64,000 nucleotides of DNA, from contig NZ_JAROCY010000003.1 of NCBI RefSeq assembly GCF_029436685.1, positions 186,001-250,000 on the forward strand, in the 5' to 3' direction. This DNA is from Novosphingobium cyanobacteriorum. GTDB lineage: Bacteria > Pseudomonadota > Alphaproteobacteria > Sphingomonadales > Sphingomonadaceae. The notes beneath the pieces are model-generated. The model saw only the letters and a program-made list of their open reading frames with translations, searched no databases and was not told where the DNA came from. The first letter of the stretch is position 1. The number at the start of each line of letters is the position of its first letter. The position numbers were made by a program, and so were the translations under genes. Below, piece after piece: positions 28,362 to 36,791 of the stretch.

Positions 28362-30968
28362 TCAGAACTTGCCGCCGAGGCGCAGACCGAAGGTGCGGGG
28401 CTGCGTGGGGACGATGTAGGGACGTTGGTTGCATTGGCCGCATTGGGCGAAACGAGACAGCTGGCCACGCGCATCGAACAGGTTTTGCACGAAGAACTCC
28501 ACCGAATAACGCTCCCAGTCAGACCCCAGGGCCAGATTGACCTGCGCGAACCCGGCAAGGCGGCCCAGCGCTTCTGCCGGGCTGTAGTTGCGGGCGGGAT
28601 CGGCGACGTCGGCTGGCGAGGTCGCGTCGGCGAGGGCGGAACTGAACACGCGGTGGCGCAGGTCACTGAAGGCCGAGCTCTGGAACGTGGCGTTGACCTG
28701 TCCATAGACCTTCGCCGCGCCCATCGGGACAGTATAGCGCGCGGTGCCGCTGGCCTTGAAGCGCGGGGTTATGGGCAAGCGCGTGCCCTTTACAGCGGAA
28801 ATGTAGTTGATCTGCCCGTCGACGCCCGGCGCGGTACAGGAGAAGGTGGGATCGTCATAGGCGCACAGGTTCTGCCGGGTTTTGGCGTCGGTATAGGCCG
28901 CCGCAAGGTTCACGGTGAGCGGCCCGCGGCCGATGCTGGCGTCCACATCGATGCCACGAATGCGGGCGTTGGGACCGTTGTGGATTTCGGTGAAGCTGTT
29001 GGCGCCCAGGTAGCTGAACTGAAAATTCTTCCAGTCCTGCTGATAGATCGCGCCGTTTAAGCGGACGAGCCCATCGAACAGCGTGGTCTTGAAGCCGAGT
29101 TCGTAGTTGGTCAGGTAATCCGGCTGGTAAGGCGGCACATCGGCCCGCCGGTTGATGCCGCCGGGACGGAAGCCGCGCGACCATGTGGCATAGAGCATCA
29201 CATCACGGTTGGGCTTCCAAGTGGCATTGAGGCGCCAGGTGCCGCCATCGCCCTTGGCACGCACAGGCTTGAGCGCGCCATTTTCGAACACCGCGAGGTT
29301 GGTGCATGGGCTGCCGTCCACTGCGGCCGGAAGCAGCGTGGTATCGGCCTGCCCGGCCAGCTGGGCGGCGCGCAAGCGGGTGCCGGCGGTGGTGAAGCAC
29401 CCTGCGACGCCGGTGCGGGTGGAATAGACCGCGTTCGGCGGGCCGGCATTGTCAGCCCCTTGGATGAACGCGGGATCACGCCCGAAGCCGAAGAAGCCGA
29501 TGAGGGAGTTGTCATACTTGAAAAGGCGCCCGCCGCCGGTGATCGTGACGGTGGGGGTGACATCGTAGCTGACCTCGCCAAACGCGGCGTAGTCCTTGTC
29601 AATGCGATGCTGCTGGGTGAGCCAGAGCGTGCCGGGCAGGCCGTTGACCGACAGCAGCGGGGCAAGACCGGCAACTCGGTAATCCTGATGAATGTCGTTC
29701 GACTGGTACTGATAGAACGCCCCCGCCACGAGCCGCAGAGGTTGGTCAGACGGCGAGGCGATGCGCAGTTCCTGGCTGAACTTCTTGAAGTGATCGCTGC
29801 CGATCACCTTCTGCCGCGGATCGATGGTGTTGCCCGCCGCATCCTGGAAGTAGAAGTAGCCCGCATTGCCGCCGACCGAGGCATAGAGGGAGTCATAGGC
29901 TTCGGCATAGTCGGTATAGTCGCTGGACGAGAACGTCTTGCGGTCGAGATAGGCGCCAGCATAGGTCACATCCCAGTTGCCGACCTTGCCTTCGATAGTG
30001 AGCGCCGCCTGCACGAACTTGTCGCGGCGGAATTCCGGGAAGAAGTGTTCGACCTGGAGATCCCCAACCTTCGGATCATAGCCATAGGACCCGTGGCTGC
30101 GCGTATCCTGGTACATGAGCGTTGGGGTGACGGTCCAGTTTGCGTCGAGATCGACCTTCAACGCAGCGCGGCCGCCCCATATCTCGGTATCATTATAGTC
30201 CTTCTCCACGAAGGGCGCATTATTGACACAGATGCCGCCGGGCTTTGGCAGGAAGCACCGCGTGCCCGCGACGTTATCGATGAAGCCTGCGTCCTTCTGG
30301 TAAAAGCCGACGACCCGCAGCGCCGCCATCGATGACAATGGAGCGTTGACCATGGCCTCAAGCTTGCCGCCCTGGCCGCCATGTTCGACAGTGTTCACCT
30401 CGGCATCCACGCTGGCCTCGAAGCCCTTGGTGCTGGGCTTGTTGGTGATGATGCGGATCGTGCCGGCTTCTGACGAAGCGCCGTAAAGCGTACCCTGCGG
30501 GCCGGCGAGGCTTTCGATGCGGGCGATGTCATAGACATGCACGTCGAGATTGCCGCCGATGGTGGTGACGGGCTGTTCGTCGAGATACACGCCCACCGAG
30601 GGCAGCGAGCCAGAGTGATTGCCGTCACCGCCCGAAGCGACGCCGCGCATGTAGATCACGTTGGTTCCAGGCGTGCCCGATGACTGCGCAACCACGGACG
30701 GCAATTGCTGCGTGTAGTTGTTGAAGTTCGAGATGCCGAGTTGTTCAAGCTTCTGCGTCCCGAACGCCTGGATCGAGATCGGCACGTTCTGCAGGTTCTC
30801 GCTGCGCTTCTGTGCGGTGACGATGATGACGTTGGGATCTTCGGCCGGGGCGGCCTGCGCCGCATCCTGGGGCGCTTCCTGCGCGAGCGCCACGGACGGT
30901 GCTGCCAGCGCGGTTGTTGCAAGGAAGGCGAGCCGCGAAAGACGGTTGAGCCCCTTGTTCTTCATCAT
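28362..30968 (-). CDS. TonB-dependent outer-membrane receptor
   Basis: This 868-residue protein has a signal peptide ending SVALAQ, a TonB-box-like segment (PNVIIVTAQKR), a plug domain (with NVIYMRGVASGG and IESLAGPQGTLYGASSEAGTIRIIT), and a long beta-barrel ending FGLRLGGKF with a C-terminal Phe. It belongs to the large sphingomonad group of receptors lacking an N-terminal signalling extension. Substrate is unknown; such receptors often import plant-derived or sugar-linked compounds rather than siderophores. A TPR-sulfotransferase gene lies upstream on the same strand after about 235 bases. The start codon is followed by a second Met, and either could be used. Confidence 0.92.
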   Translation of the reverse strand: MMKNKGLNRLSRLAFLATTALAAPSVALAQEAPQDAAQAAPAEDPNVIIVTAQKRSENLQNVPISIQAFGTQKLEQLGISNFNNYTQQLPSVVAQSSGTPGTNVIYMRGVASGGDGNHSGSLPSVGVYLDEQPVTTIGGNLDVHVYDIARIESLAGPQGTLYGASSEAGTIRIITNKPSTKGFEASVDAEVNTVEHGGQGGKLEAMVNAPLSSMAALRVVGFYQKDAGFIDNVAGTRCFLPKPGGICVNNAPFVEKDYNDTEIWGGRAALKVDLDANWTVTPTLMYQDTRSHGSYGYDPKVGDLQVEHFFPEFRRDKFVQAALTIEGKVGNWDVTYAGAYLDRKTFSSSDYTDYAEAYDSLYASVGGNAGYFYFQDAAGNTIDPRQKVIGSDHFKKFSQELRIASPSDQPLRLVAGAFYQYQSNDIHQDYRVAGLAPLLSVNGLPGTLWLTQQHRIDKDYAAFGEVSYDVTPTVTITGGGRLFKYDNSLIGFFGFGRDPAFIQGADNAGPPNAVYSTRTGVAGCFTTAGTRLRAAQLAGQADTTLLPAAVDGSPCTNLAVFENGALKPVRAKGDGGTWRLNATWKPNRDVMLYATWSRGFRPGGINRRADVPPYQPDYLTNYELGFKTTLFDGLVRLNGAIYQQDWKNFQFSYLGANSFTEIHNGPNARIRGIDVDASIGRGPLTVNLAAAYTDAKTRQNLCAYDDPTFSCTAPGVDGQINYISAVKGTRLPITPRFKASGTARYTVPMGAAKVYGQVNATFQSSAFSDLRHRVFSSALADATSPADVADPARNYSPAEALGRLAGFAQVNLALGSDWERYSVEFFVQNLFDARGQLSRFAQCGQCNQRPYIVPTQPRTFGLRLGGKF

Positions 30969-31204
30969 GTCCCTACCCCCGCTTGCAGTCTTTTATGGGC
31001 GAAGGGTGCTCCGTGATCACAGCAACGGTCAAGATGGATCGCGCCCCGGATTTCGTTCTGCGATCAAAGCGTTGCCGATTTACAACGATGTAAGGTACAC
31101 AATCGAGCAACATTTGAGCGGATCAGCCCGCCTTTTCCGCTACGGAATCCGCGAATTTTCAGACATGAGCGAAAAAAGCTTCGTTTCCGCAAGTTTACCG
31201 CAGG

Positions 31205-32815
31205 CTATGCTTCGGATGGCGGGAAAACCGGTGCATCTGGCCAGGCAGCGAGCAGGTCTGCACCCAGCGCGGCCTTCAGCGGATCAAGGAAGGGTTCGAA
31301 TGGCTTGAAAGCCTCGGTCCCTTCCCGGAAGATCGGGCGGCGAACCTGTTCGGAACTGGGGGTGCGCACCGCGCGGTCGTTCTGCCAGAAGGCGAGGCAG
31401 GCATCCTCGAACGGCAGGCCGCAATGGGCGAGAATTGCGCGCACTTCGGCCTCGGTGTCCTCCACCATGCGTTCGTAGATCACGCGATGAACGAGGCCCG
31501 GCTGCGCCGCATCGACATGGGCCATCAGCCGCACGTAGTCACGATAATAGGCCCCAAGGTCAGACAGCGAATAGGCGAAGCCCTGCCCGCGCGCAAAGTG
31601 TTGCTTGAAATTGGAGAAGCAGCACGAGAGCGGGTGGCGGCGCGCGTCGACGATCTTTGCATTGGGCAGGATCAGCCGGATAAACGGCACGTGCAGCCAG
31701 TTGTTGGGCATCTTGTCGATGAACAGGGGCCGCGCGGTGTGGCGCTGGATGCGGGTGCGGGCGAGGTATTTCTCGCCGAGATCAAGCACGGTTTCAGGCG
31801 AGAGATCTGCCAAAGCCTCGGGATAGCCTTCAATGCTGCGGGCGAGCTGGGTGATATCGGCGAGTTCGCTGGTGCCTTCGACCTGGCTGTGGCTCGACAG
31901 GATCTGTTCGACCAGCGTGGACCCGGCGCGCGGCATACCGAGGACGAAGATGGGGTCGGGCGCGGGGCACCCTGCCCCTTCGAACGCGGCGAAGAGCGCG
32001 GGCGTGGCGGCGGCGATGGTGCGGTCCACCTGCAGCGACGTATCCTGCGCGCGATAGGGCAGCCGCTTGTTGCGCAGGGCGTTGCCGGCGGCATAGTGGG
32101 CGAAGGCGGCGGGCGCTTGCCTGCGATCCTCAAACGCCTTGCCCAGCGCGAATTCGAGGTGCCAGCGGTCTTCCGCCGCAGCATCGGGTGCAGCGAGCGC
32201 GTTCTGCATGGCTGCGATGTCTTCGTCGGAGAAGGTCACCGTCTTGAGGTTGGCGAGGCTCCACCAGACTTCGCCGAGGCCCGGCTGGATTTCCAGCGCG
32301 CGGCGATAGGCGGCGATGCCGTCATCCAGGCGGCCCACGGTCTTGAGCATGTGGCCGTAACTCATCCACACCTTGGGCTGGTGGGGAATTTCCTTGAGCA
32401 CCTGCGCATAGAGGGCCAGCGCCTCGTCAAATTCGCCGATGCGGCCATAGGCGGCGGCCTGGAGGTTGGCCACGCCGACGTTGTCGGGATCGTCGAGCGT
32501 GACGCGGGCGAGTTCCTCAAGCGCTTCGGCGGCGCGATTGGTCCGGTAGAGCACGAGCGCGAGGTTGGCCCGTGCGGCGGTGAACTGCGGGGCGAGTTCG
32601 ATGGCGCGGCGCAGCAGGTTTTCCGCATCGTGATAGCGCCCGATGCGACCGGCAAGTTCAGCGAAAAGGCGGATGGCGCGGACATCGAAGGGATCGTCCT
32701 TCAACAACGCGCGCAACAGCGGTTCGGCAACGTGCAACTCGCCCTCGTTCATCGCCAGCGCGGCGCGGACGAGGCGGGGATCGTAGTGCGGTACGGTGGT
32801 GGTGACTGTGGCCAT
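31205..32815 (-). CDS. TPR-repeat sulfotransferase-family protein (copy 1)
   Basis: The protein has about 536 residues from ATG 32815 (a GTG six codons upstream is possible). The N-terminal 260 residues are tetratricopeptide repeats. The C-terminal half is a sulfotransferase-like domain with the PAPS-binding loop FVLGMPRAGSTLVEQIL and the block FIDKMPNNW ... ILPNAKIVDARRHPLSCCFS. It would transfer sulfate from PAPS to an unknown acceptor, or bind PAPS. The same domain order is found at 45304-47268 (copy 2), also next to a TBDR on the same strand. No signal peptide is seen, so it acts in the cytoplasm. The acceptor and the reason for TBDR linkage are not known. Confidence 0.88.
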   Translation of the reverse strand: MATVTTTVPHYDPRLVRAALAMNEGELHVAEPLLRALLKDDPFDVRAIRLFAELAGRIGRYHDAENLLRRAIELAPQFTAARANLALVLYRTNRAAEALEELARVTLDDPDNVGVANLQAAAYGRIGEFDEALALYAQVLKEIPHQPKVWMSYGHMLKTVGRLDDGIAAYRRALEIQPGLGEVWWSLANLKTVTFSDEDIAAMQNALAAPDAAAEDRWHLEFALGKAFEDRRQAPAAFAHYAAGNALRNKRLPYRAQDTSLQVDRTIAAATPALFAAFEGAGCPAPDPIFVLGMPRAGSTLVEQILSSHSQVEGTSELADITQLARSIEGYPEALADLSPETVLDLGEKYLARTRIQRHTARPLFIDKMPNNWLHVPFIRLILPNAKIVDARRHPLSCCFSNFKQHFARGQGFAYSLSDLGAYYRDYVRLMAHVDAAQPGLVHRVIYERMVEDTEAEVRAILAHCGLPFEDACLAFWQNDRAVRTPSSEQVRRPIFREGTEAFKPFEPFLDPLKAALGADLLAAWPDAPVFPPSEA

Positions 32816-32890
32816 CACCGTCGCAAGAAACACGGTGACGGCGCGCGATCAAGCGTTAGTCTGCGTGGGCGACATGGATGGACACCACCT

Positions 32891-32955
32891 CCGTTCGTGT
32901 CGAACGAAGTCGAGACACTCGCGCCAAGTGTCTCGACTTCGCTCGACACGAACGG
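32891..32955. repeat. Extragenic hairpin repeat
   Basis: Arms of 29 bases at 32891-32919 and 32927-32955 pair with one mismatch around a 7-base loop. Each arm carries the word GTCGAGACACT. It lies directly before the APC transporter start, so it may sit in its leader. It has the form of a REP-type palindrome seen in many sphingomonad genomes. Confidence 0.8.
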
Positions 32956-34287
32956 ATGGGGGTGAAGCGGGGGGCTTTGGCGGTGAGCGAGACAGATATC
33001 CGACCGGCCCGCGGCCTCGGCTTCTGGATGACGCTGGCGCTGGTGGTGGGAAACCTGATCGGATCGGGGATCTACCTGCTGCCGGCCACGCTGGCACCGC
33101 TGGGGGCGAACCAGCTGATCGGGTGGCTGGTGACGATCGGCGGGGCGCTGTGCCTGGCGGTGGTGTTCGCGCGGCTGGGGGCGAAGCTGCCGCTGGCGGG
33201 CGGGCCCTATGCCTATGCCAACGCGGCGTTCGGGCCGCTGGCGGGGTTCGCCACGGCGTGGAGTTACTGGACGATGATCTGGGCCGGCAACGGTGCGATC
33301 GCGGTGGCAGTGGTGAGCAACTTGAGCCTGATAATGCCCCGCATCGGCAGCACGGCGGGGGCCCCTGCCCTGCTGGCGGTGGCCTGCGTATGGCTGCTGA
33401 CCGCGGTGAACATCCGCGGCGTGCGCACGGCGGGCGAGGTTTCGCTGGTGACGAGCGCACTGAAGCTGATGCCGCTGGTGCTGCTGATAGGGCTGGCGAT
33501 CTGGCTGCTGCTGAGCGGTGCGCCGCACGTGGCGCAGCCGCCGGTGCCGATTGCCGCAGGCGCGATCGCCAGCGCGGCGGGACTGACGTTCTGGGGCTTC
33601 CTCGGCCTCGAATCCGCGACCGTCCCGGCGGACAAGGTGGAGAACGCCCGCGCCGTGGTGCCGCGCGCCACGCTGATCGGCACGGTGCTGACGGGCGTGA
33701 TCTATGTGGGGATCAGCTTGGCCTTCTTCGCCTATATGCCCACCGGGCGGGCGGCGGCATCGCCCGCGCCGGTGGCGGATTTCCTGGGCCAGCACTTCGG
33801 CGCCGGAGTGGCCAGCGTGGTGGCGGTGTTCGCCGCGATCAGCGCGTTCGGCACGCTGAACGGCTTCATCCTGCTGCAGGGCGAAGTGCCTTGGGCAATG
33901 GCGAAGGGCGGCGTGTTCCCGGCCTGGTTCGCCAAGGAGACGACGCGCGGCACGCCGGGGCGGGCGCACGTGGTCTCGTCGATCCTGCTGACCTGCGTGG
34001 CGGTGATGAACTATTCACGCGGGATGGGCGACCTGTTCCAGTTCATCGCCTCGGTCAGCCTGGCGGCGGGGATGCTGAGCTACCTGATGGTGATGCTGGC
34101 GGCGCTGAAGCTGCTGCCGGGCGAACGGATCGGCGCGGCGGTGGCGCTGGTCGGCGCGGCGTTCATCGTGTGGGCGGCGTGGGGCCTCGGCGCGAAGGCG
34201 CTGGGCTATGGCGCGCTTTTCGTGGTGGCGGGGGTGCCGGTTTACTGGGCGGTGCGGCGGGGGAAGAATGGCGGGGAGAAGGCATGA
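32956..34287 (+). CDS. APC-family amino acid/polyamine permease
   Basis: The protein has about 443 residues from ATG 32956; GTG 32983 is a plausible shorter start, and the open frame before 32956 is the hairpin repeat. It has twelve predicted membrane helices. The first carries the APC signature FWMTLALVVGNLIGSGIYLLP, with GSG for substrate backbone binding. Helix 3 has GPYAYANAAFGPLAGFATAW, and LTFWGFLGLESATVPADKV is typical of the arginine/agmatine and basic amino acid antiporter group. It would move an amino acid or amine across the inner membrane. Its stop overlaps the lipoprotein start (ATGA). Substrate is not determined. Confidence 0.88.
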   Translation: MGVKRGALAVSETDIRPARGLGFWMTLALVVGNLIGSGIYLLPATLAPLGANQLIGWLVTIGGALCLAVVFARLGAKLPLAGGPYAYANAAFGPLAGFATAWSYWTMIWAGNGAIAVAVVSNLSLIMPRIGSTAGAPALLAVACVWLLTAVNIRGVRTAGEVSLVTSALKLMPLVLLIGLAIWLLLSGAPHVAQPPVPIAAGAIASAAGLTFWGFLGLESATVPADKVENARAVVPRATLIGTVLTGVIYVGISLAFFAYMPTGRAAASPAPVADFLGQHFGAGVASVVAVFAAISAFGTLNGFILLQGEVPWAMAKGGVFPAWFAKETTRGTPGRAHVVSSILLTCVAVMNYSRGMGDLFQFIASVSLAAGMLSYLMVMLAALKLLPGERIGAAVALVGAAFIVWAAWGLGAKALGYGALFVVAGVPVYWAVRRGKNGGEKA

Positions 34288-34793
34288 GGTGGAAAGGCCT
34301 TTTCCTCATTCCTCTTTTGGCAAGTTGCGATCCTACGCCGCACATTGGCTCAGACGACATATCCGCCATCTTGCGAATTGGCATCGAGACCGCTTCGGCC
34401 AAGCTCGGCCCTGATACATGCATCGTCACAGCGATTGGCAGGCGTTTCCCTCCGATTCCAGGCGAGGATAAGGAAGAGATCAAATGGCAAGAAGACGGAA
34501 CCTTGCGATATCGCCTACTTCGCTTTGAGGCGCCGAAAGCCATTCCAGAAACTATAATAGCAAGGAAGAAAGTCACGCTCGAACTGTTCGGATGCTCGCG
34601 GACGATAGAATTCTTGCAGCCAGAAATGGTCGAAATTGATGACCAAGGTAGGCGCGGAGTTTCAGCGGAATTGTACCTTAACCACCTTTGCGGCCCCATC
34701 TGCGGCGAGCAGTACGTTATCGATTTCGCAAGGACCAAGGATGGCTGGTCAGCAAAACCTGACAGCTTCAGGCCTTCAGGCGTGTCGTTCTGA
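34284..34793 (+). CDS. Small lipoprotein of unknown function
   Basis: This 169-residue protein starts at ATG 34284 inside the permease stop. The N-terminus RWKGLFLIPLLASC is a lipoprotein signal with lipobox LASC, lipidated at Cys15. The mature part has four further Cys residues (TCIV, FGCSRT and the pair LCGPICGEQ), which may form disulfides in the periplasm. GC content is visibly lower than in the permease gene. Only its overlap with the permease hints at a role; it could be a recent addition behind the permease promoter. No family was recognised. Confidence 0.75.
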   Translation: MRWKGLFLIPLLASCDPTPHIGSDDISAILRIGIETASAKLGPDTCIVTAIGRRFPPIPGEDKEEIKWQEDGTLRYRLLRFEAPKAIPETIIARKKVTLELFGCSRTIEFLQPEMVEIDDQGRRGVSAELYLNHLCGPICGEQYVIDFARTKDGWSAKPDSFRPSGVSF

Positions 34794-34795
34794 TT

Positions 34796-34972
34796 ATGAC
34801 CCAGCGTTGGTGGAAGCGGCTGTGGCTGCGGTATCTGTTCTATTGCCGCCAGCACTGGATCATTGCGGCGTCGATCACGCTGTCAGTGCTGTGGGTGCTG
34901 GTGCAGGTGGGAATCCAGCTGTTGCCACTGATGGTGGAGTTCGTGTTTTCGGCGGTGGTTTCGCTGGTTTGA
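34796..34972 (+). CDS. 58-residue membrane protein
   Basis: ATG 34796 begins a short frame 2 bases after the lipoprotein stop and ends with TGA at 34970-34972. It encodes a basic, Trp-rich N-terminus (MTQRWWKRLWLRYLFY) and one or two hydrophobic helices (WIIAASITLSVLWVLVQVGI and LLPLMVEFVFSAVVSLV). The charge pattern, tight spacing and lack of stop codons support a real small membrane protein, translated by coupling since no ribosome site is seen. Function is unknown. Confidence 0.6.
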   Translation: MTQRWWKRLWLRYLFYCRQHWIIAASITLSVLWVLVQVGIQLLPLMVEFVFSAVVSLV

Positions 34973-35009
34973 CTGGCTTTTGCCGGCAAATGCTGCCTGG
35001 GCGGAGGAG

Positions 35010-35045
35010 CCCCCACCCCTCGATCCCCTCCCCTGAAGGGGAGGG
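35010..35045. repeat. GC-rich hairpin repeat
   Basis: GCCCCCACCCCTCGATCCCC is followed by the hairpin CCCCTCCCCT/GAAGGGGAGGGG just before the stop of the CrtI-like gene. The first block also occurs near 25043. It may act as a terminator between the convergent genes. Confidence 0.5.
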
Positions 35046-35054
35046 GAAGCTGGG

Positions 35055-36659
35055 TCACCGCTTGCGGTGCAGCGCCTTCCACAGGATCGAGCGGTCGCGC
35101 AGGATTTCGTGGGCGGCGTTGTGGCCGGGGGCGCCGGTGACGCCGCCGCCGGGGTGGGTGCCGCTGCCGCACATGTAGAGGCCCTTGATCGGGGCGCGGT
35201 AATCGCCGTGACCCAGCACCGGGCGCGCGGCCCAGAGCTGGTCAAGCCCCATGGTACCGTGGAAGATATCGCCGCCGATCAGGCCGAACTTGCGTTCGAG
35301 ATCGAGCGGGGAGTGGATCTGGCGGGCGATGACGCTGGCCTTGAAGTTGGGCGCGTGGTCATTGACCGTGTCGATGATCAGGTCGGCCACCTTCTCGCGG
35401 TGCTTGTCCCAATCGACCTTGGGATCGAACTGCTGGCAGAACAGGCTGGCGACGTGCTGCCCCGGAGGGGCGAGGCTGTCATCCACCGTGGAGGGGATCT
35501 TGATCTCGACAATCGGCTTCTTCGACCAGCCCTTCTGCTGGGCATCGATGAAGGCCTGGTCCATGTAGCCCATGCCGGGCGCGATGATGATGCCGGCGGT
35601 GTGGTGCTCTGCCTGTTCCTTGCCCGGCAGCACGGTGAAATCCGGTAGTTCGGACAGGGCGACGTTCATGCGGAAGGTGCCCGAGCCGGTCTTGTAGGTC
35701 TTCATCCGGCGGTTGAAGTCCTCGTCCAGATCGCTGGAATCGACGAGTTGGCGATAGAGCAGCGCGGGGCCGACGTTGGCGGCGATGATCGGGGCATAGA
35801 GCTCCTCGCCACCTTCGAGCTTCACGCCCTGTGCCTTGCCGTTGTTCACCAGCACTTTGGCGACGGGGGCTTCGAGGCTGATTTCCACACCGACGCTGGC
35901 GCAGGCCTTCGCCATGGCCTGGGTGATCGCGCCCATGCCGCCGACCGAGTGGCCCCATGCGCCCAGCTTGCCGTTCACTTCACCGAAGACGTGGTGAAGC
36001 AGGACATAGGCGCTGCCGGGAGTGGAGACGCCGGCGTAGTTGCCGACGACGGCGTCGAAGGCGAAGGCGGACTTGACGTGATCGTCCTCGAACCAGCCAT
36101 CGAGGAAATCGCGCGCGGACTTGGTGAAGATATCGAGCAGGTCACGCTGCGTGGCGAGGTCCATCTTCGCCAGCGGCCAGCCCTGCATGGCGGCGTTCCT
36201 GAGCGCGGAAAGGCCGCCGCCGACGTTGGGCGGGGTCTGCAGCGCAATGTCACGCAGCACGTTGGCGACCTTTTCAAGCGCGGCGTCGTACTTCGGATAG
36301 GCTTCTGCGTCCTTTTTGGAGAAGCGGGCGAATTCCGCTTCGGTGCGCCCTGCCCCGCCGCCGAGCTTGAGGTAGGTATCGGGGAACGGGAAGAAGTTGC
36401 TGATGGTGCGTTCGATCACGCGGTAGCCGTGATCGTGCAGCTTCATGTCGGCGATGACCTTGGGCCGCAGCAGGCTGACCGTGTAGCTGGCGGTGGAATT
36501 GCGGAAGCCGGGGTGGAACTCCTCGGTCACCGCCGCGCCGCCGACGATGTGCCGCCGTTCCAGCACGCGAACCTTCATCCCGGCGCGGGCGAGATAGAAG
36601 GCGCAGGTCAGGCCATTGTGGCCGCCGCCGATGATGATCGCGTCGTAGCGGTTGGTCAT
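35055..36659 (-). CDS. Phytoene-desaturase-like FAD oxidoreductase (CrtI/PYROXD2 family)
   Basis: The protein has 534 residues from ATG 36659; the frame continues upstream into a palindromic repeat that should not be counted. It has the FAD motif AIIIGGGHNGLTCAFYLARAG and the nearby RRHIVGGAAVTEEFHPGF, plus the C-terminal block CGSGTHPGGGVTGAPGHNAA typical of the CrtI superfamily. The length and GTHPGGGV motif fit the PYROXD2-like branch rather than true carotenoid desaturases. No carotenoid gene is nearby. It follows a Rieske oxygenase on the same strand, separated by two palindromes, so the two may share a pathway. Substrate is unknown. Confidence 0.87.
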   Translation of the reverse strand: MTNRYDAIIIGGGHNGLTCAFYLARAGMKVRVLERRHIVGGAAVTEEFHPGFRNSTASYTVSLLRPKVIADMKLHDHGYRVIERTISNFFPFPDTYLKLGGGAGRTEAEFARFSKKDAEAYPKYDAALEKVANVLRDIALQTPPNVGGGLSALRNAAMQGWPLAKMDLATQRDLLDIFTKSARDFLDGWFEDDHVKSAFAFDAVVGNYAGVSTPGSAYVLLHHVFGEVNGKLGAWGHSVGGMGAITQAMAKACASVGVEISLEAPVAKVLVNNGKAQGVKLEGGEELYAPIIAANVGPALLYRQLVDSSDLDEDFNRRMKTYKTGSGTFRMNVALSELPDFTVLPGKEQAEHHTAGIIIAPGMGYMDQAFIDAQQKGWSKKPIVEIKIPSTVDDSLAPPGQHVASLFCQQFDPKVDWDKHREKVADLIIDTVNDHAPNFKASVIARQIHSPLDLERKFGLIGGDIFHGTMGLDQLWAARPVLGHGDYRAPIKGLYMCGSGTHPGGGVTGAPGHNAAHEILRDRSILWKALHRKR

Positions 36660-36706
36660 TCGACTTCTTCCCTTTTTATCCAGAAGGTGGTGAGGCCCAC
36701 CCCCGA

Positions 36707-36773
36707 CCCCTCCCGCAAGCGGGAGGGGAGATTGCGTTGCGCCTTTCCTGCCCCCCTCCCGCTTGCGGGAGGG
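36707..36773. repeat. Two palindromic repeats between Rieske and CrtI-like genes
   Basis: CCCCTCCCGC-AA-GCGGGAGGGG at 36707-36728 and CCCTCCCGC-TT-GCGGGAGGG at 36754-36773 are the same core found inside uvrA and after pobA. They form the junction between two same-strand genes and may reduce read-through or stabilise the upstream mRNA. Confidence 0.8.
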
Positions 36774-36791
36774 ATTGGGGGTGGGCAATTC

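Noticed and set aside
36660-36788. N-terminal extension of the CrtI-like protein
   Set aside because: The extension is made by palindromic repeats and lacks a ribosome site; ATG 36659 directly precedes the FAD motif.
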